Of a stretch of DNA of 64,000 nt, positions 13,158-24,951 are shown piece after piece. The DNA is taken from positions 1-64,000 of the forward strand of contig JAPEVF010000147.1 of the NCBI GenBank assembly GCA_029747585.1. Direction: 5' to 3'. The notes beneath the pieces were generated by a model. That model made no database searches. It was not told the DNA's origin and saw only the letters and a program-made list of their open reading frames with translations. Made by a program: the position numbers and the translations under genes. Position 1 is the stretch's first letter; each line of letters opens with the position of its first letter. The stretch comes from Pleurotus djamor. Taxonomy: Eukaryota > Basidiomycota > Agaricomycetes > Agaricales > Pleurotaceae.

Positions 13158-15525
13158 TTATCTGCCTGCCTTACGATTCATCGCGGTCTTATGGGTAACA
13201 ACATTGATGCGAGTCCATTGGCCTTCATCAGGGTGATCGCGTGCATAAAGCTTCCAACTGGATGGTTTACGTGCGCAAAGTCTGTTCATGGTTGTCCCAT
13301 GCCGATGGCGTGTAGCATTCCATACCCAATGAGTATCCAAATCAAGTTCAAGAATGAGCTTGTACTCAGGCCAGAAGAAGTTACTTTCATCGCGAAGTAT
13401 CTATTTTGGACGTTGGTAAGGACAAGAATTCAAGCTTCATTCACAAGTGAAATACCTTAGTGGATCGACCGGAAACCCAACCTTCACTCACGGAGTCGTC
13501 ATTATCGACATGATCAGCTGCGACATAAGCATAGCTCGCAAAAGCCGCTGTGTCGGGGCTGCCAAACCGATTGATAAGACCAGTATCAAGGGCGACTTCC
13601 TATTTCCCAAGTCAATTGTTATGAACGTATGAGGAACATTATCACTTACCATCTGTTGTCGAGCATAGTGTGGAAGGAATGCTTCCAGGTAGGCAAAGGA
13701 TCGGTTTTGAAGGACTGTAAACAGACTCAGTTGACAGAATTGCAAAGCGAACAACACAAACCAGGAGTGGCACTGGCGACCTCGACTCGAAGGGATTTCT
13801 GTCTTTGTATCTTTGCTTCGTAAGCCACAGTCATCTGGGGTTTTTCCTTAGGAACTGGGACAGGAATCTCATGTGTGACACTAAAGGTGGACGTAGTACC
13901 AAGTGACGTTTTGACCATGGTACCGAGCTGACGCATATGTCGCTTCATCCGATTCCGTTGCCTTTCATAATGGATATGAGTGGATGTGTTTATGGTGACG
14001 ACTGTACTCACACAACAGAGTCGACTATGTTCTTGACGGCGGTCTTAACCACCTGATGCCCATATTCACTGTGGACATTGCTCTTGACACCGCCCCGAAA
14101 CATGACCGCACCAAACTGGAGGACATCATTAAGATTTGATAGGCATGGAACGTGAACTTACGATTTTTTCTTCCGTTGGCGTCAAATCCTCGGGGTCGTC
14201 AGTACCCCATAGAATGAGATTTTCAGGCTCATCAGAGGAGGGTCCAGGCGCACAAATCCGCACCCAAGAGTCGTCGACAAGAACACATTCATGGCGTTTA
14301 AACGCCTTTGCGGCAACCCCCTCATCAATGAGAGATGGATTCTCTACGACAAATCGATTCTTCATAGCCTTAACTTCCTCTGACGGACATCTCACGCTTA
14401 CATCTCAATTTGGGTGGACACGACTGCAATGGAAGGATGCTTACTTGACACAACGAATCCAAGTAGCACTGTTGTATGCTTTCTTCCCGAGTTTAGACCA
14501 AGCTCGAACTTCCTGACGCTCCAGATGTGAAGTTTGAACGGCTCGTAAGAGAGCTGGAGGTAGAGTCTTCAGAGTTAGATTGTGACGTGATTCGCAGTTT
14601 GGCGTTGGGTAGTGGGTAACTAATTGGAGGAATTTTTGCAACACTTGTTGGCGTGAAACAGCGACTGCATCATGTCGATGGTAGAAGGAGTCGTTATTGC
14701 CCAGCTTAAAAAGAATGTTAATCGATGATGACAAATGATAAGTGTGCAGCGCACCCGTGCACGCAGCCCTTCATAATCCAATTTTTTCGACGCGCGACGG
14801 TCAGTGGATCCTCCAGCGTTGATGAAGACATTCTCCCAAAGATCAAGTATTGGAAAAACACATTCCACGGCGAAAACATGTCCGTTGACGAGGGACAGGT
14901 CACGATTGATTTTGGTTGCCTTTGATTCGGGAGGCCAAGTAAGGATTATTTCGCCGAGTATAAGATCAAGTAGTTTGGCCTGAGACAAAGGTAGGTCTGT
15001 AGCGTTGGCGGATTCGGCAGCAATGCGCGCGCGACTGCGTTCAGGCATATCATTTGGATGAGCAGGCCGGAATATGTTGTAATCTTCGTCTTGCAGTGAC
15101 CATCCCATGCTAGCCATTCGCGCTCGTCCGGGTAAATTGGTGCTACGCATGTTCAACGGATGCGATGGCTTTGATCTGCTGAAAGAAGANGGGTCGAATT
15201 TCTGATCCGAAGTGAGGTGAAGTACATAAGAGAAATTTGACATAAACGTACCAATATCCGATCCCTCGTCATCTGTTTCAACGGTCGTCACGTAAGTGGA
15301 GCGTCGTAGTCTGAATTGAGGAGTAGGTTCCCCTGTGGGGAAGGGACGGTCGGGTTCTGGGGATCGAGTGTCATCAGATTCATAGCCTGGTAGAATATCT
15401 GAGTCGTCATCCGCGAGAAATTGATCGTGTGGTAGATAATCTGTAGAGACTTGATTCAACCGTTCGCGAATCTCGTCGTATGAAGGTGCGTCCACACGGG
15501 AACGCTTAGTAGGACTCTTGGACAT
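13158..15525 (-). CDS. Hypothetical gene convergent with the Helitron gene, frame-broken in places
   Basis: Minus strand, starting ATG at 15525. The first block (15525-14760) begins with a basic then acidic low-complexity region and continues into a leucine-rich conserved-looking region. The next block (to 14443) contains LGNNDSFYHRHDAVAV. Further exons are about 14395-14160, 14115-13730, 13757-13625, 13624-13490 and 13412-13158, the last ending HKTAMNRKAGR. At least two places need a one-base shift (near 14750 and near 13770), so this copy is either damaged or affected by sequence errors. The N at 15190 reads through in frame as a proline codon. Family and function were not recognised. It stops 13 bp from the stop of the RepHel gene, which suggests co-residence on the element. 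Confidence 0.5.
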
Positions 15526-15827
15526 TGGCGAGATCGTTGTATGGGATGGTTAGTATCTGGCTTGGGAAGGCGTTGATGACAGGCCCGACTTGACACGAAC
15601 ATCTCGAAGGGACTTGATGACGATATGAAGATGACGTGAAATCATTCTGGGACTGCCTAATAGGGGAAAGAATAGGTTTTACGAGGCGTCGATGACGAGA
15701 TTTAGTGTGAGAAATTCGACTCGGGCACTTCGGGTTACCAAATAAGGCGAAGATGAGGGTTTAGAGACCTTGCAAGCAACGACCAAAACGACAAGGCTAC
15801 ACGTGCAGGGCAAGCAAGGTACTTTTA

Positions 15828-15849
15828 ATCGCCAAAGGCGATCCCTAGT
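15828..15849 (+). other. Candidate Helitron 3' terminus (hairpin, CTAG, T)
   Basis: A perfect 6-bp stem (ATCGCC/GGCGAT) with an AAA loop occupies 15828-15842. It is followed by CC, then CTAG at 15845-15848 and T at 15849. Canonical Helitrons end in a short GC-rich hairpin plus CTRR and insert before T. The spacing between hairpin and CTAG is shorter than usual (2 nt), so this is a candidate only. Confidence 0.4.
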
Positions 15850-17778
15850 AGGTAATGGTCTTTCCCTCATTGTTCCCTCAGTATGGGCCAGACGCCTCGC
15901 GCGCTTAGACTGAGTTCCTTTGGTAACTAATTCCCTCATGCTTCAAACGACGCGCCCTCTTAGACTCCGACTTTTTCCTACTACTAGTGGTTTCTCGACA
16001 CTTTTTTGAACCCAAGAACTAGACTTCGTTGCTGAGCGCTGAGCGCTGAACGGTAGCAACAGCGAACAATGGATCGTTTGCCACTGCACGTACTTCAATT
16101 ATATATGGCCTCACTCGTGCTCTAGGTTAGGCTCGGCTAGCCATTAGCTATGACTCAAATGCGATGCGAGCTCAGGTCTTCACCGCGACGCGCCGAGGTC
16201 CCGTCCGTGTGGAATTTCAAGACAGCAGAGTTGGAGAGAAAGGCATGATAGCGCGAAATATGCTTGGTCTCAGTCCTCAAACTTCAAGTCTCTCGGATCG
16301 GATTTCCCCTCCAATACGGTTCCTAGGAGATGGTTAATCTCGTCCCCATATGTTATTGGGAGTGGTCGAGTGCGAGGGCGGGCGTGTCGGGAGGACCGAG
16401 CAGAGCACTCCCCGAGGATTTCTGGGGGATGTGCGAAAACAAGGTCTGGAGCCGAGACTAGGAGATGGTGTGAGGAGTGGAGAATATGATTAGATGAATG
16501 AACACAGACATATGCACTTCTCAGAGTTTTCGTGCGTTTTTCTTTGTGCTTTTTTTTTTTCGCTCGGCTCCCTCTGATAACAGTCCTGGTGCAGTCCAAC
16601 CATCTTATCCTTTTCTCCCGCCTTGAAGCCTATTGGCAGCATCCACACCATCTGACTAGTGATCAGTACCAGTGGTCGCTGTTTCAATCCTATCCACCTC
16701 AGTACTACCAGGCCCGGCTTTGTCGTGACTGTGCTCCCGAAATCATCGTCTTCTCCACCTTGTCGCAGCCTCCCATTTCTGTGCTTCTTCTAACAGCCGT
16801 ATCCACCTTTCATCGATCCAACTCTACACCTAGCTCACATCTGCTACGGTCGCCGCTCACGTCGATGCATCAAGGTCACGGCATTCTCATCCTATTGGTG
16901 GATTGCTTCGAACCTCCTCTGGAGCTTTGTTTGAGCTCGCAGGTCATTGTGGCATGTTTTTGACATGTTCATAAGCACGACAGTGATATGGTGCTTGGTC
17001 ATCAGGCGGACGCCTACCTGCCTGTTGGACGACGCGACATCGTTACAAACCATGTTGGTCCTGGCGCTTTCGCCATCGGGGATTCACGCTCTTGCACACC
17101 TTCTGTTCCAGGACGCAGACGCAGAGCCAAATAATACCTAGAGAAGCCTTGAATACTGGATGTCTACGACGACGATAAAAGCTGCTACTCAATATGCGAC
17201 ATTCCGTCACCCAGGATATTTTTGATGCTTTGAATCCCAGCTGGTCGGCTTTGTACGGGAGGAGAAAAGCCAGCTCGCGACCGCTATGGTCCCACTACCC
17301 CCGTCCTATTGATCTGGCGCCACCTTCGACGCACTACTTCGAAGCCACAAAGAGGAAAGAGCACAACAACTCAGACCTCCCTTTCCCCTCTGCTCTATCC
17401 AATCTCAACCCAACCTATCGTTGTTGACGGTTCTGCTCGGCGGTTCCTCCGCTCGTATCAGTTTCTTCATTGGTACTATCAGCCTCGCCCCCAACGACGT
17501 CCATGGTATTCGCCAGTGGCATGCTGGCGTACCACTTCGTACCACCAGCTCCGTGTCGTCCTCGCGCTTCGCTCGGTCGCTCGGTTACTTGTTGGATGCG
17601 GGGTTGGGACAAAGGCAGCTCGGACAGTCTGGTCGACAGGCGCCAATTCCACGTGTGACAGCAAAGTGTAATCGTGTCGCTGACGTGGGGCCAATCTACT
17701 CGTTGACCTCGACGACGACAAGCCTCGCTTCGACACCGCTGCAACCACCGGAAACGACTATCCTGCTCGCACGAAATA
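15850..17778. other. Intergenic stretch, no gene recognised
   Basis: Several ORFs of 60-145 codons occur, but none shows a recognisable domain or a coherent splice structure. A T10-11 run lies near 16550 and a small GCTGAGC repeat near 16035. The region just before 17779 is CT-rich and may be the SPC3 promoter. Confidence 0.4.
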
Positions 17779-18836
17779 ATGCACATTCTCTTCGCAAGAC
17801 TGAACAATGGCTCTTCTCTGCTTTCGTCATGTATGATGGGACTATTACTGGCGATTACTCTCACAACATTCTTGTTCACCGCTGAACCAAAAGGAAACTT
17901 GGCTATTGGCTCGATACGAGTGTGAGCTCTGATTGAAGACACATATTCGGCTTGAAACTTACGCGCTATTCCAAATAGATTGGAGGGGAGAAACCCTCCT
18001 CGTTACGTAGCAAAGCAAGAGGTTGGCGTCGTACGATTAAACGTCACGGCTGGTGAGTTACGCATCATGTCGCTCATCATAAGTGGTGCACTAAAGGATC
18101 CTCTTGTCGCCTCGCCTCGTCCGCACGCACGCATCACTCCACGAACACCAATTTGCCGGCCAAACCATTCCCCCTTTGAAACAATAACCCTTCCCTTCTC
18201 GTTGTGTCCTTACCCCCAGATCTCACGCCACTATTTCATTGGAACACCAAACAAATCTTCCTGTCCCTGCGGGGCGAGTACAACAACACCGAAGGGGTGA
18301 GTTCTAGCCTCTTTCAGTCTATACATTCTTGCTATCTGTGCTTGTGGTTTTGCTACTTCATATGACCCTTCCATTTGGTCGCAGTTCTAGCCGCTCCGCT
18401 CGAGCCTCATTGAGATTACCCGTCATCATTTTGGTGGCGCGCTAGGTCTTTCTAGAGGCTCACATCGTCACCTTCGCCACTCCCAAGACCGTTTTACCCG
18501 CGTTATCTTTATTTTCGGCATCTTTTCCCCACATTTTGCTAACCGATGGTCTCTAGGTTCAGGACGAAGTCGTGATATGGGACCGTATCGTCCGTAGGAA
18601 GGAAGATGCTGTGCTGAACATCGCGGCAAAGGATCAATACCATTTGCGTGATATGGGTTCCGGTAGGTTTACTCCCGATACGACTGAAACCAACATTCTG
18701 ACACCTGTGTAGGGGCGTCCCTCACGCGCAGTACGCACTCAGTTACAACATCATGCCTTATGTTGGCATCCTGACCTCTGGTGATGTTGCGCGAACTTCA
18801 GAGCCAGTCGTTTTCCCTAGGCCGGAGGCTCTATAG
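17779..18836 (+). CDS. SPC3: Signal peptidase complex subunit 3 (SPC3/SPCS3-like)
   Basis: Exons 17779-17921, 17979-18052, 18220-18296, 18557-18662 and 18713-18836; introns are 57, 167, 260 and 50 nt. The protein is about 173 residues, close to the usual size. Residues 1-13 are cytosolic, 14-34 form the single N-terminal membrane anchor (ending LTTFLFTAEPKGNLAIGS), and the rest is the lumenal domain. Family landmarks are LNVTADLTPLFHWNTKQIF, VVIWDRIVRRKEDAVL and YALSYNIMPYVGILTSG. The subunit belongs to the ER complex that cleaves signal peptides and is usually essential, so this is a host gene. The junction of exons 4 and 5 is one base out of phase (GGGG at 18712-18715), so a missing G in the assembly or a real lesion is possible; the family landmarks resume directly after it. 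Confidence 0.85.
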
Positions 18837-20222
18837 CCTCGAGTCGTGTACTGGCTTGGTAACCTACAAAAATAACGTTCTTTGACATTCTGCTATGTGT
18901 ACTCCCAATCTGTGGATACCAGTAGATATCGCCGTCATGCATCACAAAGCTATATAACATTTGGAAATGTCTAAAGACTGATTTCATCTTCTAGAAAATC
19001 CTCGGACTCAATACGCCTTAGCCTCCGCTGTTGCTGACGTTGAATCGATGACGACCAGGATTTTGGTTGGACGAGACGTGAAGGGGTGTGTGCTGGGTGC
19101 CCTGGCTCNTTTTTTCTTCTTTTTTCTTCCTTTCTTTGGGCTGCTTGACTCAGGAATCAGGAGAACACACAGGCACGAAAGTTAGGATTGCTCCCGCGCC
19201 TTGAGTGTGACGCAACAGCTCAGATCGTTTCAATGGCTGGCTCTGCTGTCTTTCCCTCAAGCCTCAAGCCCTCGTCCACGCGTTCTCAGGAGCGGACGCC
19301 CTTCTCTGAGCGTAAAATATTCATCCGAGCGCATGCTGCGCATTCTGACCCCATGTCAACTTCTCTTGAATTTTCCCTTCAAAGTTCACAAAAAACCTTA
19401 AATCGCGCCAAACTGACGGGTCAACGTCAACGTTCAACCTCCTGCGACGTGACCTACTGGGCTAAGTTGTGTTCGCAACATATGCCTCCATCGACCATCT
19501 CTCACAGGGAGAACACATGGATGTACGGGCGTAATAATCACACCCTTCGAGCCACATCTAGTCCTATCGACGAAAATGCGACAACAAATGCAATGTTTAT
19601 TGGTGTTAGACATGTCAGATACGGCAGGTCCCTGTTGTTTTTATTTGTGGGTGGTCGATACTTATTTCGATCTTGTCTGCAGAACACGATTGGAATTTCA
19701 GTAAAAGAAAAATGCTTCCGCTAGAGAGAGCAACCGAATAGGGAGTTTTTAAACCCCGCGACCACTGTCACTTGTTTGAAAACCTCCAAGGACGTTTCTG
19801 CGGGCGCGGACTGGCCTGGGCCTCTCCGCTGGCCCCGCTGTCAAATCCTTCGCCCCAAGATGTGGACAGTTGTGCTAGACTATGCACTTGTCCCTTCGGC
19901 CACCGGCCAATGCGGCTGCGACAGACAAGATGGCTTAAATGGAGAAAGGTTTGTTTCTGGCTCTTCTACGCTTAGATAAAGTCGAAAACTAAGGGAACAA
20001 GGTTCAAATGTTCAGGGCATGTCGGATACCCAATTTAAATAAGCAAGTTACGGCAGAAATATCAGGGGGGGTCATTTGACAGGAGCGTGGGTGAGCCATC
20101 CTGTCAAGGATAGCCTGCCTCATTACTTTACCACTAATCCTCATCGACATCCTTTTCGGATCTTCTAATTCTTTACATTATTTCGCCCCTCATCAGCCCA
20201 CCATTCCGTTGTTCACGCCCTC
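18837..20222. other. Intergenic stretch between SPC3 and the zinc-cluster gene
   Basis: ORFs here, such as 19188-19724, have biased composition and no recognisable domain. An N followed by a T run lies at 19109. Pyrimidine-rich sequence before 20223 fits a promoter and 5' leader of the downstream gene. Confidence 0.4.
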
Positions 20223-22300
20223 ATGTATCCCCTCAACCACCCTTTGTCCAACGCGAATGGTCGCCACCGGGCTTCAGGCCCGTCGACTACGGCTACGCAT
20301 TATTCGTCAACGCGGTCACCACCCAACGACACCATGACATCGAACGTCAAGGTACGTCCGTCCTGCTTCGTAGACTAAGAATAGCGGTCGAGTAGACTCT
20401 CATGCTTAACAGATTTCNGGGGGGTTATGACGAAGCAGAGTCATTCGGGGCTTTTGTAGAGACGCTGGCACAAATCGACGAAGCCTTTTACAAGGTGTTT
20501 CCAGAGGCTAGAAACCCAGTGGTTCCTACTACCATCCGTTGGGTGTACGACCCCGCCTTGGAACAATACGTTCACGTCGCTCCCCCCGATTACCAATTCG
20601 TCCCCGAGCACCATTTCCGCTCGTTCTTGAATATTGCTTGTGCAGTGACGCAACAGCCCTCCTTCCATTATGACTACTCGACGCACCCCTCTCTCGATAT
20701 TCTCAATGGTGACCCAAACCACCCAACGAGCGTATCGCACACACCCACTCCTGTAGCTGTCCCGGAGACTCCGGCCTCACCTGCATATGGTGTTCAACAG
20801 GTTCTCATCGTGAGTCTATCCAACGTTATGTAAAATCCGTGATGAATACTAATCCCATTTTCAAGCCAAATCAACCCCAGCATGAGCTTAGTAACGCGTC
20901 TTTGATAGAAGCCGTTCCACCTCATCTTGTCGTTCCTTCCCAACAACCTGTGTTTGACTGGTGGGCTGAGCCCCAGAGAGGGGGCAACGATGTCAAGATG
21001 CACCACCCGTACCTACAGGGTTCCCAAGTCCATGAGAATGTCTATACCAATGTGCCAAATTCTCCACCTATTTCTGAGTCTGACACCCTCTCCCCTACTT
21101 CACCCATGTCACCCATGACTCCTACCCACTTGGCTGAGCCGGAGTGGCCACAAAACTCCGCTCCCTATGCTTATCCAACGAAAGTCCAAGATCCCACCTC
21201 CTCATCAGCTTATTCGGCTCCCTGTAGCCATTGCACCATTGCCCCTGCGCCCCTTCGGCACCATTCGTCGTCTCCAGACTCCCATCATCATCGCCTTCGC
21301 CATGGGAGCCCTTATATAAAGAGTCACCTCCATTCGGGTAGCCCGCACCATCAAAATACCAGTCCCCGTTTGACGCATCAGCACGGTGTTGGGTACGCTT
21401 CTCACCGCCTTCGCGGAAGCCCTTCCTATTCCCGACAACGTTGTTCGACTTCTCCGATGGACTACATCCATAATGACCCTTACGAGGCCGAGCGTGGTCC
21501 CTCCCCGGTTCCTTTAACCCCGTTGGCAGATCAAAAGAAACCACCTGAGAAGAGACCTCCTTTGGCATGTCTCTTCTGCAGAGGCAGGAAGATTGCCTGC
21601 GGCCCACCTTCCCCTGGCAGCAAGGATCGTACCTGCAAGTGAGTACCCGGTGATCTATTGTTTTACCATTGTAGCTTGTCATGTCCTGGCACCACTTCGT
21701 CATTCGGGTTTGTTTCTTTCCAAATATCTTTTCTCCCACATCGTGCTTGACATCATTACGCACTTTGGACTAGGTTTAAGGTTTATACCTCCATTTGGAT
21801 CGTTTATTCCATGGTTTCGCCTTTCACATCGCCCTTCCTCACATTTTTCGTTCTTCTCTGGTGAGAAGCTTCCGGCGCTTCCGGCGCATGAACTCGGGGG
21901 CCTTTCATCCATCAATTGAACCCTCTTTTACAAAATTTCATTTTATCTCTATTATCCTTTTAGTTATTCTTTTTTTTCGTCCTATTCTATTCCTGCTTTG
22001 GTTAGACTGGGTGGCTGACAGTCTTTGCCTACTTTTAGCCAGTGTCAACGGCGCTCCCTCAAATGCGAATACCCCTTGGAGAGCCGTCGAGGCATGAGGA
22101 AGAAAAAAGGCGTTGTCTCAGCTGAATCTGGCAAGGACGAACCCAGCACAACCTCTTCTGGCAAGGCAGATGCGACCCCCATCGCTGGTGAAGACGACAA
22201 GCCAACCCTCGACGAAACCACCGACGCATCGAGTCCTGTCAAGTCTAGTAATCCTCTCCCAGACGCACCGGGTCACGAAGATGCTGGGATGGACTCATAG
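20223..22300 (+). CDS. Zn(II)2Cys6 transcription factor, PriB-like
   Basis: Four exons (20223-20351, 20413-20809, 20866-21638, 22039-22300) join in frame once the N at 20418 is left out, giving 519 residues. Introns are 61, 56 and 400 nt. Residues 1-400 are Ser/Pro/His-rich with no fold recognised. The DNA-binding zinc cluster is at residues about 410-442, C-x2-C-x6-C-x11-C-x2-C-x6-C, starting CLFCRGRKIACGPP and ending NQCQRRSLKC, followed by a basic MRKKK stretch. The cluster is split by the 400-nt intron between its fourth-cysteine codon and the next residue. The cluster sequence resembles what I recall of Lentinula PriB, a developmental regulator, but this was not checked. It should act in the nucleus as a DNA-binding regulator. 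The C-terminal position of the cluster is less common than N-terminal. Confidence 0.85.
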
Positions 22301-23019
22301 CTGATCTTTCCGACGCCGCCTTGTCGCCCTTGCCTTGCATCTACTCATCATTTGATCCCTCGATCCACTCTAGTCCCCTCTATCCATCGTATTTGTCTTG
22401 TTTTCTTCATTAGGTTTCCAGTCTGTTTTGCGTTCAGAGGTCTGTCTGATTGCCTTGTTTTCTTGCTCTGCCGCTATCTACTTTGCTCGTTTACTTTGCT
22501 ATCGCTATAGTCTTCCTTGCGTTCATTCTGTCCATCCTTAATTTCTAGCATGTCTTCATTCTGTGCTCATTTTCTTGTTTTGGGACACTGCACATACAAA
22601 TTATTATATGGTTAGATGACATTCCTTCGCAATTCTCATGACCTTGGCATCATGTTTCCTCGCGTTTATGATAACAATCGACTCGATATAATGATTACAG
22701 TTTAACGTACATCCTGCCCTTATGTTAGTACACTAGGACACGTTATGTTTTATGCATTTGGGTGGAATCGTGGTCAGAGCGCCCACTAGTTTCGGTCAAG
22801 TTCGCTTCCAGCGACCTCAGCCTACCTGGCACTTCGAAGGATACTCAGTACTCAGACTTCTTGTCGTGACCACTGACCACCGTGGATTGTTTGTTATCAC
22901 ATCCAACCTCAGCGGCAGGTTTGGTGAGATCATAACGTTAGGTTCCTTCGCGATGCACCAGACTCTGGCGATCGGATACATTAAGTTTTTTCCAGGCGTC
23001 GCCTCCGCGGTTGGGTGGC
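22301..23019. other. 3' flank of the zinc-cluster gene
   Basis: T- and CT-rich sequence to about 22600 looks like a 3' untranslated region. Beyond that no gene is recognised. Confidence 0.4.
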
Positions 23020-23340
23020 CGGGCCAATCAAACTACTAATTGATCCATTCAGCCTCTGGTGACCATATGAAACGGTAAAAATATAGCTTACCTTTGTAGG
23101 TGTATGACGTTTCGGTTGAACGGACAAGGCCCAAGCAAGGAAACGAGACCTGAGACGGAAAACAAGAAACCATGAATTAGTCAGTAATACGGCATGTAAT
23201 ACCTATGAAAGCACCCCCATAAACCTTGTATATGACCTAGCATCATCCCCCANGCGTTCCCCCCGCGCTTCCAACAGATTTCAAAAATTCATCCACGGAC
23301 ATCCTCCACGGTCGAAATTCCCGATCGTGGCTGGTCGGGG
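23020..23340. repeat. Dispersed repeat, copy 1
   Basis: This segment aligns by eye with 51845-52110. Both contain a gene-like strip with AAACGGACA(A/G)GG, an AACAAGAAA(C/T)C(A/G)T strip, a TTTGTATA(T/G) strip, and then GACGTCCTCC/GACATCCTCC followed by GGTCGAAATTCC. It is strongly diverged from its partner. An N interrupts it at 23253. Confidence 0.45.
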
Positions 23341-23949
23341 TGGTACTGGATGATGGGGATATGGGTTGGGTAGATGAGAGTCTCTGTCTTGATCGGGAAT
23401 TCCAGGAGCTGGGTACCGCAGAGGCGGTGAGTGTTCTTCGCGCTTGAATCTGACTGAATTTGCTTACGCGTTATTTTCCCCTTGTACTCTAGTACTCACT
23501 CCCCGATCCGTAGCGTAGGCAGATGGGGATGAGGATATCTCCTCAGCGACAGCGAGGTTTGCTTGTTCCTTGCGCTTACGGAGTCCTGTTCGTGCTATGT
23601 TGATGCTGCTCCTGCGTCTGAGAGACCAACGCCGGCATCGAATTTCGGAGTGGTGTTCTCTGGGGTGCGAGGAACACGCCGCTTGAGTCAATTCCTATGA
23701 TGTTGATAAGTCAGCTTTGGGTGGCTAGAGGATGCAGTCAGTCAACTATATTGCTTTGGAAATGAACGGAACGGAGACAAACGCACCTAGCGCGATTTCC
23801 TCCAAATCAGTGAACTCAAATATCTCCCAACCACTAAATCGGTTGTTCAGCCCATCTAATATCTTGTTCGTAGGGTTCTAACGGTGCTCTGGTGTGTATG
23901 GGATCGACGCCGAAATCAAGATTGTGAAGTGGGTATTCCTGGGGAGTCG
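23341..23949. other. No gene recognised
   Basis: The only sizeable frame, 23691-23464 on the minus strand, has no recognisable features. Confidence 0.35.
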
Positions 23950-24300
23950 GGTTGACAAGGTCTGTTGAACGGAATGGTCCTTGGAGTCTGGGGTAAGAAA
24001 CGGACGACAGGAAACTGGGAGGTGCCTCACCTTGAAAGACTCTTTGTGACTTGCGTGTTGAGAGGATAGACAGTCAGAACAGTATACAGAGGGACAAGAA
24101 CGCCGGGCCCAGCCGCGTTGGCCTGAACAGAGGAACCAAATCCCAGTTTGCAACGACGATACTACGACTCAACAAGCGTTGGGCCATGGAGAGGTAGAGC
24201 CACGGCTCAATTTTGTCCTCTCCCCTGGAACCGCGGTCCATAAGGGAGCCAACGCCGTAGTACCTGCAAATTTGGGCTCGGAGAGGAGGGAGGCGGAGTT
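23950..24300 (-). repeat. Dispersed repeat, inverted partner of 59340-59700
   Basis: The reverse complement closely matches 59340-59700. The best part (24130-24290) differs by only a handful of bases and shares the tract CATTGTGTCC or close variants, TGGAACCGCGGTCCAT and the CAACAAGCGTTGGGCCATGG tract. The outer parts are more diverged. No transposase is encoded. It may be a non-autonomous element or a fragment of an unrecognised gene. Confidence 0.6.
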
Positions 24301-24951
24301 AACCACGGTGGAATGGTTTGTTTCTCGGTAAGCGCCTCGTAGTGCTCGTACCTTCTCCTTACCCCTGTCATTCGTCTCCAGATCTGATCAACCAAGGCCT
24401 CCGACAACAGTCTCCGCAAGACTTGATACCAATTCTCTCCAACCGAAGAAACATATATAGGAAGATGCCCAAGTACACGTACATTTCAAGGGCGACGATA
24501 CCGCTACTCTCCCTCTCGATGACAGTGCTGCTGGCAACCCAACCTTGCAAGACAGAACTCCAGCCATGGGTTCCAAGAACAAGCGCTTATTAGCGCGCCC
24601 ATCTAAAAAGGCGAGCAAACCGCGGCGGTGGGCTGGTTAAATGTCGACTTGGATTGGTCCCATGGTTTTGACTAGTGTATGGGTAGCAAGCGCATGTTGT
24701 GTACTACAGTCTATATGGTGGGTTTCAAAGATAATGGGAATTCTACAAGTTGTGCGAGGCCCGAAGGCGTAGGCAAGTAAACAATGCAAGAAAGGTGTGG
24801 GGAATAGAAAGCGATGAGAGAGAAGTTCGGGATGCAACATGAGGTAAGGTACAATGGTGACGGTGCACGGAAAGCAACTGCATAGAGAGGCAGCACGAAA
24901 ACAAACAAGGTACGAGATTAACTTGTGCAAAATCAATGTCCGAAGTTGGTC
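24301..24951. other. No gene recognised
   Basis: Short overlapping ORFs on both strands only. It probably holds the 3' flank of the Hsp20-like gene. Confidence 0.35.

Larger units (their letters stand above)
5642..15848 (+). mobile_element. Putative autonomous Helitron with two flanking accessory genes
   Basis: The core is a complete Rep-Pif1 helicase gene (6972-13145). The adjoining minus-strand genes are packed so tightly (about 95 bp on the left, 13 bp on the right) that a single cargo-bearing element is the simplest reading. On the right a 6-bp-stem hairpin is followed by CTAG and then T (15828-15849), as expected for a Helitron 3' end in this orientation. The left end is not identified, and 5642 is only the edge of the first gene. 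Helitrons make no target duplication, so the boundaries need comparison with an empty site. The gene content is well supported; the extent is inference. Confidence 0.55.

Noticed and set aside
17415..17942. Minus-strand frame of 175 codons
   Set aside because: It lies antisense to the first SPC3 exon and upstream region; the plus strand has a clear conserved protein there.
20441..21763. Long minus-strand frames over the zinc-cluster gene
   Set aside because: They are antisense shadows; the plus strand carries the complete zinc cluster and phase-matched introns.
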